64,000 nucleotides of DNA from Flavobacteriales bacterium. GTDB lineage: Bacteria; Bacteroidota; Bacteroidia; Flavobacteriales_D; Crocinitomicaceae. The first letter of the stretch is position 1; every line of letters starts with the position of its first letter. A program made the position numbers and the translations under genes. This document shows positions 59,301 through 64,000 of the stretch, in pieces. Below the pieces are notes generated by a model. That model did no database searches, was not told the origin of the DNA, and saw nothing but the letters and a program-made list of their open reading frames with translations. The stretch lies in assembly GCA_018883325.1 (NCBI GenBank), contig VEQH01000010.1, positions 1 through 64,000 on the forward strand, in the 5' to 3' direction.

Positions 59301-61581
59301 TATTAACGTATGTGCGGGTGTTACTATTCCAGCAATCAATTTCCAAGGAGACATGACAAGTACAACTACTTTTAATTGGTCTGGAAATACTAATATTGGT
59401 TTGAATCCAAATCTTGGAACTAACACAATTCCTTCTTTTGTTGGAGTAAATACTTCTCAATTGATTTTGATTGATTCAATTATCATTCAACCAGAGCGTC
59501 AAGGTTGTTTTGGACTGAAAGATACAATGTTGATTAGTGTAAATCCAATTTCAACGGTAACTGTAAATGATATCACTGTTTGTAATGGTGTTACAGTTCC
59601 AACATTGCCAATCAATGGTCCAAGTCTAACAGCTGTTTATACATGGACAAATGATAATATTTCAATTGGTTTACCTGGTTCAGGAACTTCATTAACTGCA
59701 CCTCATTCCTTACCAAGCTTTACAGCAATTGGTGGTGTTGTTCCTCAAACGGCTCAAATAGTGGTAACTCCATTTGTTAATGGTTGTCCTGGTGTGAATG
59801 ATACAATGACAATTACAGTTAATCCTACACCAATTGTAAACCCTGTTCCTAGTCAATCATTATGTGCAGGGACAACAAGTTCTTTAATTCAATTTAGTGG
59901 GCCTGTTGCAGGTACAGTTTATAACTGGTCACACAACAACGCTTCGATTGGTTTAGTACCAACATCAGGAACTGGAGATATTCCTCCTTTTAATGGAGGT
60001 CAAAATTTATATCCATCTCCAAGTAATGTTGCTTCAGTTACTGTGACACCTGTAGCGAATGGTTGTTCGGGAATTCCAATCAACTTCTCTATAACTGTAC
60101 ATCCTTTACCTGTAGTTAATGCTGGATTCGATACAACTTTATGTTTGGGTCAATTCATCATTCCACAAGGTTCTGGAAACAGTATTGCAGGTTCTTCGTT
60201 TGGTTTCCAATGGACAGCGAATCCAACAAACGGAACTAGCACTCCATTGAATGGTGTTCCTTACTATCCAAATGCAACAACTACACTTACAGTTGTTGGA
60301 ACTGATATGAACTTATGTCAAAATAGAGATTCGTTGGTAGTAACGTATTTACAAGTTCAACCGCCACAAGTGTTTGCAGGTTTGGACACAGCTTTATGTT
60401 TCGGTGAAAGCATTACTTTAACAGCGATTCACGATGGAGACTTACTTGTTTGGGACAACGGCGTATTTGACGGTCAAGAGTTTACACCTGATACAACAAC
60501 TACATACATCGCAACAGCTTCTCACGTAAATGGTTGTTATTCTAAAGATACAGTTGTTGTTACAGTAAACCCACTTCCAATAATTACAGCAAATGCTTCA
60601 GATGACTTCATTTGTGATGGTGATATGACAATCCTTTGGGGTGATGGAGCTGGAGTTGGAGCTGTTTACACTTGGGATAATAGCGTTATTGATAGTGTAG
60701 GTTTTGTTCCTTTAGTAACAAATACTTATACAGTTATTGGAACTGATGTAAATGGTTGTAAAGACACAGCAGACATCGTTGTAACCGTAAATCCAAATCC
60801 TGTTGTGTTGTTCTCATCGAATATTACATTTGGTGGATGTCTTCCATTTAGACCAACGTTCTACGATTTAAGTAGCCCAACATCTGGAAGTGTAACTTGG
60901 GATTTTGGTGATGGAAACATTTCTAACCAATTAGACTCAGCGATTAATATCTATGATAATTACGGTTGTTATGATGTTACTTTAACAAGCACAACACCTG
61001 AAGGCTGTTCAACTTCATTAACACAGCAAGATTTCGTTTGTGTAAATGAAATCATTGCAGATTTTGATCCAGACACATTTGAACAACCAATTTCTGACCC
61101 ATCTTTTGAGTTCAATAATACTTCTCAAAATGCAACAAGCTACCAATGGTACTTTGGTGATGGAGATAGTTCAACTGCTGTGCATCCTGATCACACTTAC
61201 GATGAGATTGGTTTGTACCCAGTAACATTAGTGGCATCTGCGCAAGATGGTTGTACTGATACTGCAATCATTGTAATCAAAGTAAGAGACGAGGTAATTG
61301 TTTATGTACCGAATTCATTTACTCCTGATGACAATGGCTTGAACGATGTATTCACACCTGTTTTAACTGCTGGTTATGATAGAACTGACGGATGGCAGTT
61401 TAAAATCTACAACCGTTGGGGAGAAGAAGTATTCAATAGTGAAATCATCGGAAATGGATGGGATGGTACTTACAAAGGCGAACCTGCACAAATTGGATCT
61501 TATACTTGGTCACTTCGATTCAAGGATTCACAGAATAATAAAATCCACGACTTTACAGGTCACGTTAACTTAATTAGATAA
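47344..61581 (+). CDS. Giant (4745-aa) secreted multi-repeat protein with type B T9SS C-terminal domain
   Basis: The start at ATG 47344 gives the signal peptide KIRSLGIMLLIVLSSFVSFSQ. N-terminal third: PKD and Ig-like domains, several with WNWGDGS or YSWNFGDP motifs. Middle: a 1.8-kb block of six BIG2-like units (VC.GST..L.P..GGTW), a SprB-type unit and a DIADQ.LCGTTYTLPAITG unit, present twice (about 51220-54860), and four units of the ..AG..QT.CSN type (55085-56160). Next come 13 consecutive units of about 95 residues (CAG..T....F.G ... W.N.N..IGL ... VTP..NGC.G), about 56460-60110. The end has three CHU-type Ig units, two PKD domains (WDFGDGNIS; WYFGDGDSS) and the sorting domain IVYVPNSFTPDDNGLNDVF ... 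IYNRWGEEVF ... GHVNLIR. It should pass Sec and T9SS. An adhesion, gliding or surface-layer role is inferred from family habit only. Confidence 0.9.
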   Translation: MKIRSLGIMLLIVLSSFVSFSQLDATFSSPDATQCPENLFTLNATNTTYGNANYTWLITGPSSFSQTFTGSSVAVYLTVSGFYNVKLTVTDGVTTTSNTQNSFIQVYSKPTISYSVTPTTGCSPLLVTFNGSCSPGSGTLGSFQANAGDGTPYSTEDFTHTFTSGGTFTPSVTVTNSFGCNTTGNLTPVTVTASPSLTSPLNPNSICSGSTFNYTPTSNTSGSTYSWVRTLPSGVTGSGSNTSTGTSGVISQTLTNNTSGNLQVTYAMTVTANGCSRTQNVVVTVRALPTVSITQGSTLAICTGQTGTITAAGLPSGGTYTWSTSATTASINVSTAGVRTVTYSDGTCSSLAASSTVSITSPPTISSFTRTETSGTVANDGSICPGASAVISATVSAPGGTYLWSTNATTSTITVNPAITSTYTLTYTLGCSTNNSTQITVLGLPTPSFTPPVSNFCSPPVTTTFTNTSTNAGGGVEWTFQSGTPNTSTVNAPNVTYNTSGSFSVTLKATSAAGCSRTTVFPNAITIGSGTPPTSLFNPTTPLTQCYSSFAAPTIAVANNSVCFQYTGTGADTLVWNWGDGSALEQTSTAGTFCHTYTNVGNYTVVATPYTTVGNQLGCSGTPASFSVVIKGPVSSFSLSTIDCDNQKTRTFTSTATGTTGAATYSWNFGDPGSGVNNTSTLPSVAHTFTNFQSSAYSVVLTVSDPSTGCPASASSTNVFAYPNNTAAFQSYNNTTASRVVTTEVCLNGSLSFYNETPAPQLATQAAHTVWNINNTNPTWSTVTAVRGNPNTYTFLETGATSNFDVSWVPGIYSVSMRNRRDNPDVNNQCFEIETKTNYIKVHGINGTFTVADTVCANASMTVNSSSMAAPVSSIASRVWNWGDGSANTTGNVVSPTHTYSSPGTYTITLTATDAFGCTRIITKQVVVRRPLASFSVDRNFICPGQTVSVTNNSSGLGLTSYAWAAPTATPATATGSSPAPFTFPTAGSRSIKLTVTDNLGCVKDSTIAITVQNPTPSATASPSSVSCFNPPTAVSFTNNSTNNVDNTSAVWNFNSTNIYNGTGTSPSTSTNWQPTVTYSLPGTYIVTLQVGSLTGCTSTVQQVATVTIGGPSGTVNVTNTNLTGCSCYTANMTVTTANVTEARLLYGDGQFLVLTPNTTQNVSYSYCNTGATTITRTPSLYISNGTCNGFIPATQTINIKPTPTVTAIPNQLKCAGVNSDAVTFTGNVPTATYTWSNSNTATGLTATSGTGNIASFLTDNVNSTAINSVVTVTPSYDGCTGSPTNFTITVGPRPVSTVSTTSVCVGGTVTTTPNTGGTWTSTNNTAASITSSGIVSVGTASTTQTTTLRYTETTSGCFRDHVLTVNPKPTVTASSSVCIGSTINLSPNSLGTWISSAPSTASVVSTTGVVTGLQTGTANFTYTLTSTGCSNTTSNVTVNPLPVVTLNPTTICQGQGATATPSTLGTWTVVTGTEVSITNGGVITTTTSATGPASFKYKITATGCEATTGNLTINSIPAVTAPSSICFGSTGNLTPSTGGTWTSSNTARATVTNAGVVTPATPVNSGTVNFTFTQTSTGCTNTTSNVTINALPTVTAPSSICVGSTATLSPTTGGTWTSSNNGRATVTNAGVATGVAAGNVTFTFTQTSTTCSSTTSNVTINALPTVTAASNSICIGGTTTLTPITGGSWVSSLPSVATVDNAGLVTGVSAGSATMTFTNSTTGCSRATSAITVNALPTFGLTKVDPSVCNATNGTVTITGLTPSVSYQYTYVLLGNTTGPVTASSNSSGQITVSNLGAGTYTFSVKLVSSGCQSSTQNITLVNPNAPDINDIADQFLCGTTYTLPAITGTNLPGNQKYSTAPNGGGTTLPVGTIITTSQTIYIWTQTPTTGGCSDQESFTVTISSNPTITAPSSLCVGATAQLSPSTNVTWSSSHVSRATVTNAGVLTGVAAGNVTLTVLDNTTQCSNTAIVTIVAKPTVTAAAFVCVNGTINLSPATGGTWATSDGLLASVTNAGLVTGIAPGSVQFTFTNSTTTCSNTTSAVTVRPQPILTSPASVCMGSTGLLSPISGGTWTSLATGTATVTNAGVISPVNPGNVTFRFFETSSGCSDTTSNVVINALPVLGGPTQVCVGANINLTPSTGGTWSGGNSTIATISPSGVVLGGSVGTTSFDFVSTATGCSNTSATITVNPNPTVNGPSQVCVGSTVNFTGGTGFTWSSNNTAIATVNQNTGVVTGVAAGTTFLINTNPFTGCFANSQPLTVNALPTVTAPASVCVGGNITLSPTSGGTWATSNGNIATVSSGGVVEGEAAGSATFTFTNSLTTCSRTTSAVTVIANPVITLSRTNPTVCNGTDGTIRISGLTANTSFQYNYTGPNGPVGPVTATTNASGQITISGLGAGTYTVTATNPVTTCTSAEVIISLTNPNAPNVTDIADQTLCGTTYTLPAITGSNLTNAQYWTASGGTGTVLPVGTVISTIGVTTIYMYSATPGGCSDEESFTVTINSVPVASAPANVCQNETIAASPATGGSWAVVTGPTFVSVNGSGTVTGLLPGVATIRFTDGTTNCPSNTVSITVKAVQTVDAGPAQTVCSNSTVTLAGTRGGSATASTWTDGTGSFSNASSLTPTYTLGLGDVGTVALTLTAVDPTGICPNVTDQVLITIDQAPVISAGLGQTICSNGTVTLGGTLGGVASNPTWSVTAGGAAGTFDNVNSLNAIYTPSTANITNGFVTLTLTTSDPAGPCTAVSSNVSITINPVATVSAGTDFVSCKGSPISLPGVIGGSATSATWSGGNGGTFSPDANALTGTYMPTDQEFIDGTVFLTLTTNDPVGPCPAVDASVTITFANPAISTVSPDDTICEGETVNVTGTFDGAASSASWVYVSENGSTPGLILPNANAAAITYTPSQTDISNGRVRLVYLTNDPAGPCGPVGDTVTITINRTPFLLNNNTAIGCTGDPINLQLVVGGGLTADFSWFANDNPNVTGESVGVQTTSLISDVLTLNSGITTNQTVLYTVTPTILASGCVGTPLQISLTVVPRPTISNVTDQLLCANTATQATNWQTNVFGGGYSWVYDNYTIPSIGIGQNGNGQIPSFTAVNNSGVTQVARIIVTPLNAGCPGITDTMLITVLPISTVADPADQVLCANTMTNAVTFTGSDPNTVYDWVNDNTTIGLPASGVGNIPAFEALNAGTTTVTSTITVTPSLNGCIGVPQTFTIQVKPIPVMQAIADQTVCVGNATAPVVFNAVPAGTTYTWNNNNTSPTMNLGLGASGTSSIIPSFIGNNIDNVVHTHFISVTPRFNGCAGDSVMFAINVNPVLQVNPIFSPTHCAGETNPGVVFSGNVQGVVYHWNHDNVGIGLSTPSGTGDILPFITTAGGAGNLTQVATFNVTPVLPGCQGISSTFTITVKPIPTVDVNPVSQSVCHNQMTSTVVFTGNIQQTTYTWSQTNISIMPPNYVNPSNGIGNILSFAGTNTGLVTQTSVFTVIPSFNGCVGSPKEFTITVEPIPTVANILDQTMCAGVPTTPVAFTGSLGNAATYNWTNSNITVNPPNGPLNANGSGDIPSFVPVNQGWVPQVATITCTPTFNGCAGVPRSFNITVKPIPTVVQVPNQSLCAGATTNLVSFTGNMANNPQDLTNYNWINDNTAIGLQAAGSGNIIPFVTSGAANTLVASTIKVVPEIDACYGDTMSFTITTVDPIPLVNQPLDQTLCAGQATSAVIFSGANPVTSYIWTNNNTSIGLSSSGVATVANGNGIASFTTLDPGLTPQTGTITVTPEYFGCLGTPRTFDITVKPVPRVFITPANQMLCANTMSQTVQFTGTLTGTSYDWTNDNISIGLAAAGNGDVASFLTVNTSDIVQDGKIKVTPSFNGCTGITDSTIISVNPISTVVLPNLNYAYCHGDVVPQNCFNGNNPATTYLWTNTNTNIGLPSSGTGCIPSFSATNTSLFNDTAYIIVLPTLNGCPGIPDTFMIVTKPIPNVYAVADINVCAGVTIPAINFQGDMTSTTTFNWSGNTNIGLNPNLGTNTIPSFVGVNTSQLILIDSIIIQPERQGCFGLKDTMLISVNPISTVTVNDITVCNGVTVPTLPINGPSLTAVYTWTNDNISIGLPGSGTSLTAPHSLPSFTAIGGVVPQTAQIVVTPFVNGCPGVNDTMTITVNPTPIVNPVPSQSLCAGTTSSLIQFSGPVAGTVYNWSHNNASIGLVPTSGTGDIPPFNGGQNLYPSPSNVASVTVTPVANGCSGIPINFSITVHPLPVVNAGFDTTLCLGQFIIPQGSGNSIAGSSFGFQWTANPTNGTSTPLNGVPYYPNATTTLTVVGTDMNLCQNRDSLVVTYLQVQPPQVFAGLDTALCFGESITLTAIHDGDLLVWDNGVFDGQEFTPDTTTTYIATASHVNGCYSKDTVVVTVNPLPIITANASDDFICDGDMTILWGDGAGVGAVYTWDNSVIDSVGFVPLVTNTYTVIGTDVNGCKDTADIVVTVNPNPVVLFSSNITFGGCLPFRPTFYDLSSPTSGSVTWDFGDGNISNQLDSAINIYDNYGCYDVTLTSTTPEGCSTSLTQQDFVCVNEIIADFDPDTFEQPISDPSFEFNNTSQNATSYQWYFGDGDSSTAVHPDHTYDEIGLYPVTLVASAQDGCTDTAIIVIKVRDEVIVYVPNSFTPDDNGLNDVFTPVLTAGYDRTDGWQFKIYNRWGEEVFNSEIIGNGWDGTYKGEPAQIGSYTWSLRFKDSQNNKIHDFTGHVNLIR
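51220..54860 (+). repeat. Duplicated 1.8-kb block of six BIG2-like units plus two distinct modules
   Basis: Within the giant gene, six BIG2-like units, one SprB-type unit (PSVCNATNGTVTITGLTPS) and one GTTYTLPAITG unit occur in that order, then the same 6+1+1 order recurs. The element gatat(c/t)gcagatca lies at 52837 and 54643, 1806 bp (602 codons) apart. Confidence 0.85.
56460..60110 (+). repeat. 13 tandem ~285-bp repeats (95-residue CAG...NGC.G units)
   Basis: Thirteen consecutive units, each with an early Cys (LCAG/VCHN/MCAG) and a late NGC.G, repeat the pattern Y.W.N.N..IGL...G.G.IPSF. One further copy stands alone at about 50950-51230. Identity is lower than in the 219-bp repeats of the minus-strand giant, so these are older. 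Confidence 0.85.
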
Positions 61582-62672
61582 TGAAAATATTTTCAGTAGT
61601 TTTTTCTTTCGCTTTAACGGGTAGTTTGTTTTCACAAATTACCCTTAGCGAAAATGATTTTGCAGGGGCAAATGACACAGTAAGAATAAGTCAAACAATG
61701 GATCCTGTGATCGATTACACACTTACTGGACCCAATTTCAATTGGGATTTTAGTGGTTTAACTGCTGCATCGCAATACTTGAAATATTTTCAACCCGTTT
61801 CTAATAGTACAATTTTAGTGGAAGCAGAATATGGTTTCACTGCACCCACAAAATACAAAGCAAGTTATTTCCTAGAATCTCGTGATATTCCGATTGACCA
61901 ATTGAATCAATTTTTACCTGCTGAATTATCGGATTTGAATCAATTTTCAAGAAAAACAGCTGACTCAATTACTTCCTTAGGTTATTCTCTTTCTGTAAAT
62001 GGTCAAGCTTTACCCTTCAAGTCTGACACTATTGAAACACATTATAAATTCCCAACAAACTTTGAAGATACATTTTCAACACGTGGCTACACTTTCATAG
62101 ACTTAAATCCTGTTACTGATTTTAAATTGAAACAATATCGTCAAAGAACGAGTGTCGTGGATGGTTTCGGAACTTTAGTTACACCTTTGGGTTCATTTGA
62201 AGTTTTAAGAATTAAAAGTGTAATTAATGAACTAGATTCTGTTTACCAAACTTTCTTTGGTGGTGGAAGTTGGAACGTTCTTCCGCAAACTATTATTACA
62301 GAATATGAGTGGTGGGCGCAAGGAAAAGACGAAGCAATGCTTAAAATTGTAGCAATCGAAAACAATGGAACAGCTCAAGTTCGTTCGGTTGAATACCAAG
62401 ATATTTACCTTGGATTGGATGCAAGTATTGAGGAAAATTCATTTGAATTTAATGTCGTACCAAATCCTGCAAATAATTTGATTACAGTTGAATCTGATTT
62501 AGCTATTGAGCAAATTAAACTTATTGGTTTAGATGGCACGGTTGCAATCAAACAAAACACAACTAATCTTTCTAAAGTTGCGATTGATATTTCAACGCTT
62601 CAATCAGGAGTCTATTTTGTAGAAGTTGTCGCAGGTAAATATTCTTCTACTAAAAAATTAATTAAGCTTTAA
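61581..62672 (+). CDS. Secreted protein with type A T9SS sorting domain
   Basis: The 363-residue protein has a signal peptide (KIFSVVFSFALTGSLFSQ). A beta-rich body follows (about 20-270, with a TITEYEWWAQGKDEAMLKIV-like segment) that I do not recognise. The C-terminal domain of about 75 residues (VVPNPANNLITVESDLAIEQ ... SGVYFVEVVAGKYSSTKKLI) is a clear Por-secretion type A tail. Its ATG overlaps the stop of the giant gene by one base (TAATG), so the pair is coexpressed and perhaps translationally coupled. A partner role for the giant protein is plausible but unproved. Confidence 0.88.
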   Translation: MKIFSVVFSFALTGSLFSQITLSENDFAGANDTVRISQTMDPVIDYTLTGPNFNWDFSGLTAASQYLKYFQPVSNSTILVEAEYGFTAPTKYKASYFLESRDIPIDQLNQFLPAELSDLNQFSRKTADSITSLGYSLSVNGQALPFKSDTIETHYKFPTNFEDTFSTRGYTFIDLNPVTDFKLKQYRQRTSVVDGFGTLVTPLGSFEVLRIKSVINELDSVYQTFFGGGSWNVLPQTIITEYEWWAQGKDEAMLKIVAIENNGTAQVRSVEYQDIYLGLDASIEENSFEFNVVPNPANNLITVESDLAIEQIKLIGLDGTVAIKQNTTNLSKVAIDISTLQSGVYFVEVVAGKYSSTKKLIKL

Positions 62673-62675
62673 TCT

Positions 62676-62683
62676 TACTTTTG
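62676..62683 (+). promoter_or_regulatory. -7 box TAcTTTTG of the RNase P RNA gene
   Basis: Perfect TAnnTTTG, 4 bases before the 5-prime arm of the P1 helix at 62688, which is the expected transcript start. It lies just after the type A protein's stop codon. Confidence 0.75.
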
Positions 62684-62687
62684 TATT

Positions 62688-63100
62688 AGGCAAATCAGTC
62701 TATCGCTGTTCGTCAATTGACGGAGAGAGGAAAGTCCGGGCAGTGTAGAGCATCGTACTTCCTAACGGGAAGGTCTTATTGGATCAATCCAATGGGAACA
62801 GAAAGTGCCGCAGAAAGGTAAACTACCTAGACAAGCTTGCTTCGTCTAGGAAAAGGTGAAAAGGTGGGGTAAGAGCTCACCGCTTCTTCAGTGATGAAGG
62901 AGGCATGGTAAACCTTACGAACTGAAAGACCAAATATACCGAGGCTTGAAGGATTGAAAAATTTTTCAAAAAGGGTTGCTCGCCCGATCTCGGAGGGTAG
63001 GTTGATGGATGCTGATAGTGATGTCAGTGCTAGATAAATGATAGATAATAACGAGGATTCATCCTTGTTTGAAACAGAACCCGGCTTATGATTTGCCTTT
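62688..63100 (+). ncRNA. rnpB: RNase P RNA (bacterial type A-like)
   Basis: The catalytic RNA that trims tRNA 5-prime ends. The 5-prime conserved core gaggaaagtccgggc is at about 62729-62743 and the complementary 3-prime core acagaacccggctta at about 63074-63088. The ends pair as helix P1: aggcaaatca (62688-62697) with tgatttgcct (63089-63098). Between them lie the usual helices, including the cagaaagtgccgcagaaagg segment. The P1 3-prime arm runs directly into a T tract (63099 onward), so P1 together with the U run may serve as terminator. The promoter box is 4 bases upstream. Confidence 0.96.
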
Positions 63101-63104
63101 TTTT

Positions 63105-63776
63105 ATGAAAGAATTTGTAGAAGATTTAAGATTGCGTTTTCAGCAAGTTGAAAACAATTTACAAGCAGTTAAAATGGCTGCCTACATGAAAAACATCGCT
63201 CCCTTTTTTGGTATTTCTAGTGTTCCAAGAAAAGCAATTTATACTGATTGGAAAAACAATCTTCCTGCGAATTTGGATTTTGACCAACGATGGGATTTAG
63301 TCTTTGAATTATGGGAGCAGGAAGAAAGAGAATTTCAGTATGTTGCAGTTGATTGGATTAATTCTTGGAACATAAAGTCCTTGCAAAAAGAAGATGCGAA
63401 TAAGTTGAAGTTGATTATTCAAAGCAAATCGTGGTGGGATACGGTTGACTTATTGGCGAGTACATTTTTAGGAAAGGTAGTAATGAAATTTCCAGAAATG
63501 AAAAACGAACTTATCGAAAGTTGGTCGGAAACAAATGATTTTTGGTTGCACCGATCTACACTTATTTTCCAATTGAAATACAAGCAAAAAACGGATTTAG
63601 ACTTGCTGTCGATGCAAATTGAAAGGTTCAAATCCAACAAAGAATTCTTTATTCAAAAGGCAATTGGTTGGTCGTTAAGAGAAGTTTCAAAATGGAATCC
63701 AATATGGGTAATAAACGAAATTGAAAAACAACAATTAATCGGTCTTGCTAAGCGGGTAGCATCGAAGTATGTTTAG
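63105..63776 (+). CDS. AlkD-like DNA alkylation repair protein (HEAT-like repeats)
   Basis: The start at ATG 63105 gives 223 residues; earlier in-frame starts would lie inside the RNase P RNA. The all-helical sequence with repeated Trp/Leu patterns (FFGISSVPRKAIYTDWKNNL, DFDQRWDLVFELWEQEEREF, WSETNDFWLHRSTLIFQLKY) matches the ALK/AlkD family of DNA glycosylases, which remove N3- and N7-alkylated purines. The W.R.STLIFQL line and the C-terminal AIGWSLREVSKWNP are conserved in that family. It starts in the T-rich tail of rnpB and so may depend on read-through or its own promoter. Confidence 0.88.
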   Translation: MKEFVEDLRLRFQQVENNLQAVKMAAYMKNIAPFFGISSVPRKAIYTDWKNNLPANLDFDQRWDLVFELWEQEEREFQYVAVDWINSWNIKSLQKEDANKLKLIIQSKSWWDTVDLLASTFLGKVVMKFPEMKNELIESWSETNDFWLHRSTLIFQLKYKQKTDLDLLSMQIERFKSNKEFFIQKAIGWSLREVSKWNPIWVINEIEKQQLIGLAKRVASKYV

Positions 63777-63798
63777 AATTTTGTGTTTTTCAAACCAA

Positions 63799-64000
63799 TT
63801 AAGGTGGACTTAAAAATATAACACTTGGATTGGTAACAACTGAAACATTTACTGCGTTTGATTGCGCTGAACAGTTGTTTGAATCTGTTACGGTTACAGA
63901 ATATGTTCCTGCACTATTCACCGAAATAGATTGCGTATTTTGTCCTCCAGGCGACCATAAATAGCTTTGTCCGGCAGGATTTGTTGTTAATATTGTTGTG
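63799..64000 (-). CDS. Partial Ig-like surface protein, cut by the right edge
   Basis: Reading the minus strand from the window end gives 66 open codons, [20 protein letters not shown] ... [20 protein letters not shown] ... [10 protein letters not shown], then TAA at 63801-63799. The SYLWSPGGQ and [13 protein letters not shown] patterns are the CHU/PKD-like Ig fold found in Bacteroidota secreted proteins. The N-terminus is outside the window. Unlike the other secreted proteins here, it ends shortly after an Ig unit without a visible T9SS tail, so it may be truncated or use another anchor. Confidence 0.7.
   Translation of the reverse strand, partial: TTILTTNPAGQSYLWSPGGQNTQSISVNSAGTYSVTVTDSNNCSAQSNAVNVSVVTNPSVIFLSPP

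Noticed and set aside
48255-61573. Many ORFs inside the giant gene in other frames and on the opposite strand
   Set aside because: They follow the repeat period and Thr/Val/Pro-rich codon pattern of the real frame, and have no independent start signals.
63069-63104. Earlier start for the AlkD-like gene
   Set aside because: These codons are the conserved 3-prime core and P1 helix of RNase P RNA.

Overview
This window is low-GC chromosomal DNA from a Bacteroidota bacterium, probably a flavobacterium. A Fluviicola- or Crocinitomicaceae-like member is my guess; no rRNA gene is present to test it. The evidence is two giant secreted proteins with the gliding-motility-associated (type B) type IX secretion C-terminal domain, one protein with a type A Por-secretion tail, several promoters with the Bacteroidota -7 box TAnnTTTG (two with a TTTG -33 box 18 nt upstream), and typical Bacteroidota proteins such as DUF2911, the GCTD-type lipoprotein motif and an Mrp without CxxC.

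Layout: (1) 0.4-6.7 kb, minus strand: a histidine kinase/response regulator pair, a Wzx-like flippase, a Wzz-like chain-length protein and an O-antigen-ligase-like protein, that is, a surface polysaccharide export and polymerisation group. (2) 6.8-14.1 kb, minus: a 2434-aa secreted protein with 18 tandem Ig-like units, the middle ten almost identical and arranged in a four-unit (876 bp) higher-order repeat. (3) 14.2-18.8 kb, minus: the lipid operon yceD(DUF177)-rpmF-plsX-fabH-accB-accC with promoter and terminator. (4) 18.88-19.17 kb: a roughly 280-bp MITE-like element with terminal inverted repeats and a TAGTTA target duplication. (5) 19.2-22.5 kb, minus: a small secreted protein, a SulP anion transporter, a beta-carbonic anhydrase and a Rossmann-fold protein; the SulP/anhydrase pair suggests bicarbonate handling. 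(6) 22.65-27.76 kb, plus: TetR regulator, ABC exporter, HlyD adaptor and TolC channel. The ABC protein has lost Walker A, the signature motif and the H-switch, which is the most unusual protein feature in the window.

(7) 27.8-30.0 kb, minus: a DUF4143-type AAA ATPase behind a cluster of inverted repeats, and a Fic protein. (8) 30.1-32.8 kb, plus: DUF2911 protein, EamA transporter, aldo/keto reductase, ending in a strong terminator. (9) 32.9-35.8 kb, minus: Ig-like lipoprotein, recA (with a near-perfect palindrome upstream), bcp and a DUF423 membrane protein. (10) 35.85-42.57 kb, plus: a tightly packed row of lipoprotein, mrp, nifU-like, rlmH, a polytopic membrane protein, asnB and menC-like genes. 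(11) 42.6-47.1 kb: lytic transglycosylase (minus), yidD (plus) and a large SF1 helicase (minus). (12) 47.2-62.7 kb, plus: a 4745-aa giant secreted protein with three repeat classes and a duplicated 1.8-kb block, overlapping by 1 nt with a type A sorting-domain protein. (13) 62.69-63.1 kb: the RNase P RNA, then an AlkD-like DNA-alkylation repair gene. (14) The right edge cuts a minus-strand Ig-like protein that ends without a visible sorting domain.

Most of the window is housekeeping plus the cell-surface and secretion inventory expected of this phylum. I found no tRNA, CRISPR array or intact insertion sequence. The best leads for something undescribed are the exporter with the degenerate nucleotide-binding domain, the MITE, the nested repeat architecture of the two giant proteins, and the palindromes next to recA, the tetR gene and the DUF4143 gene.
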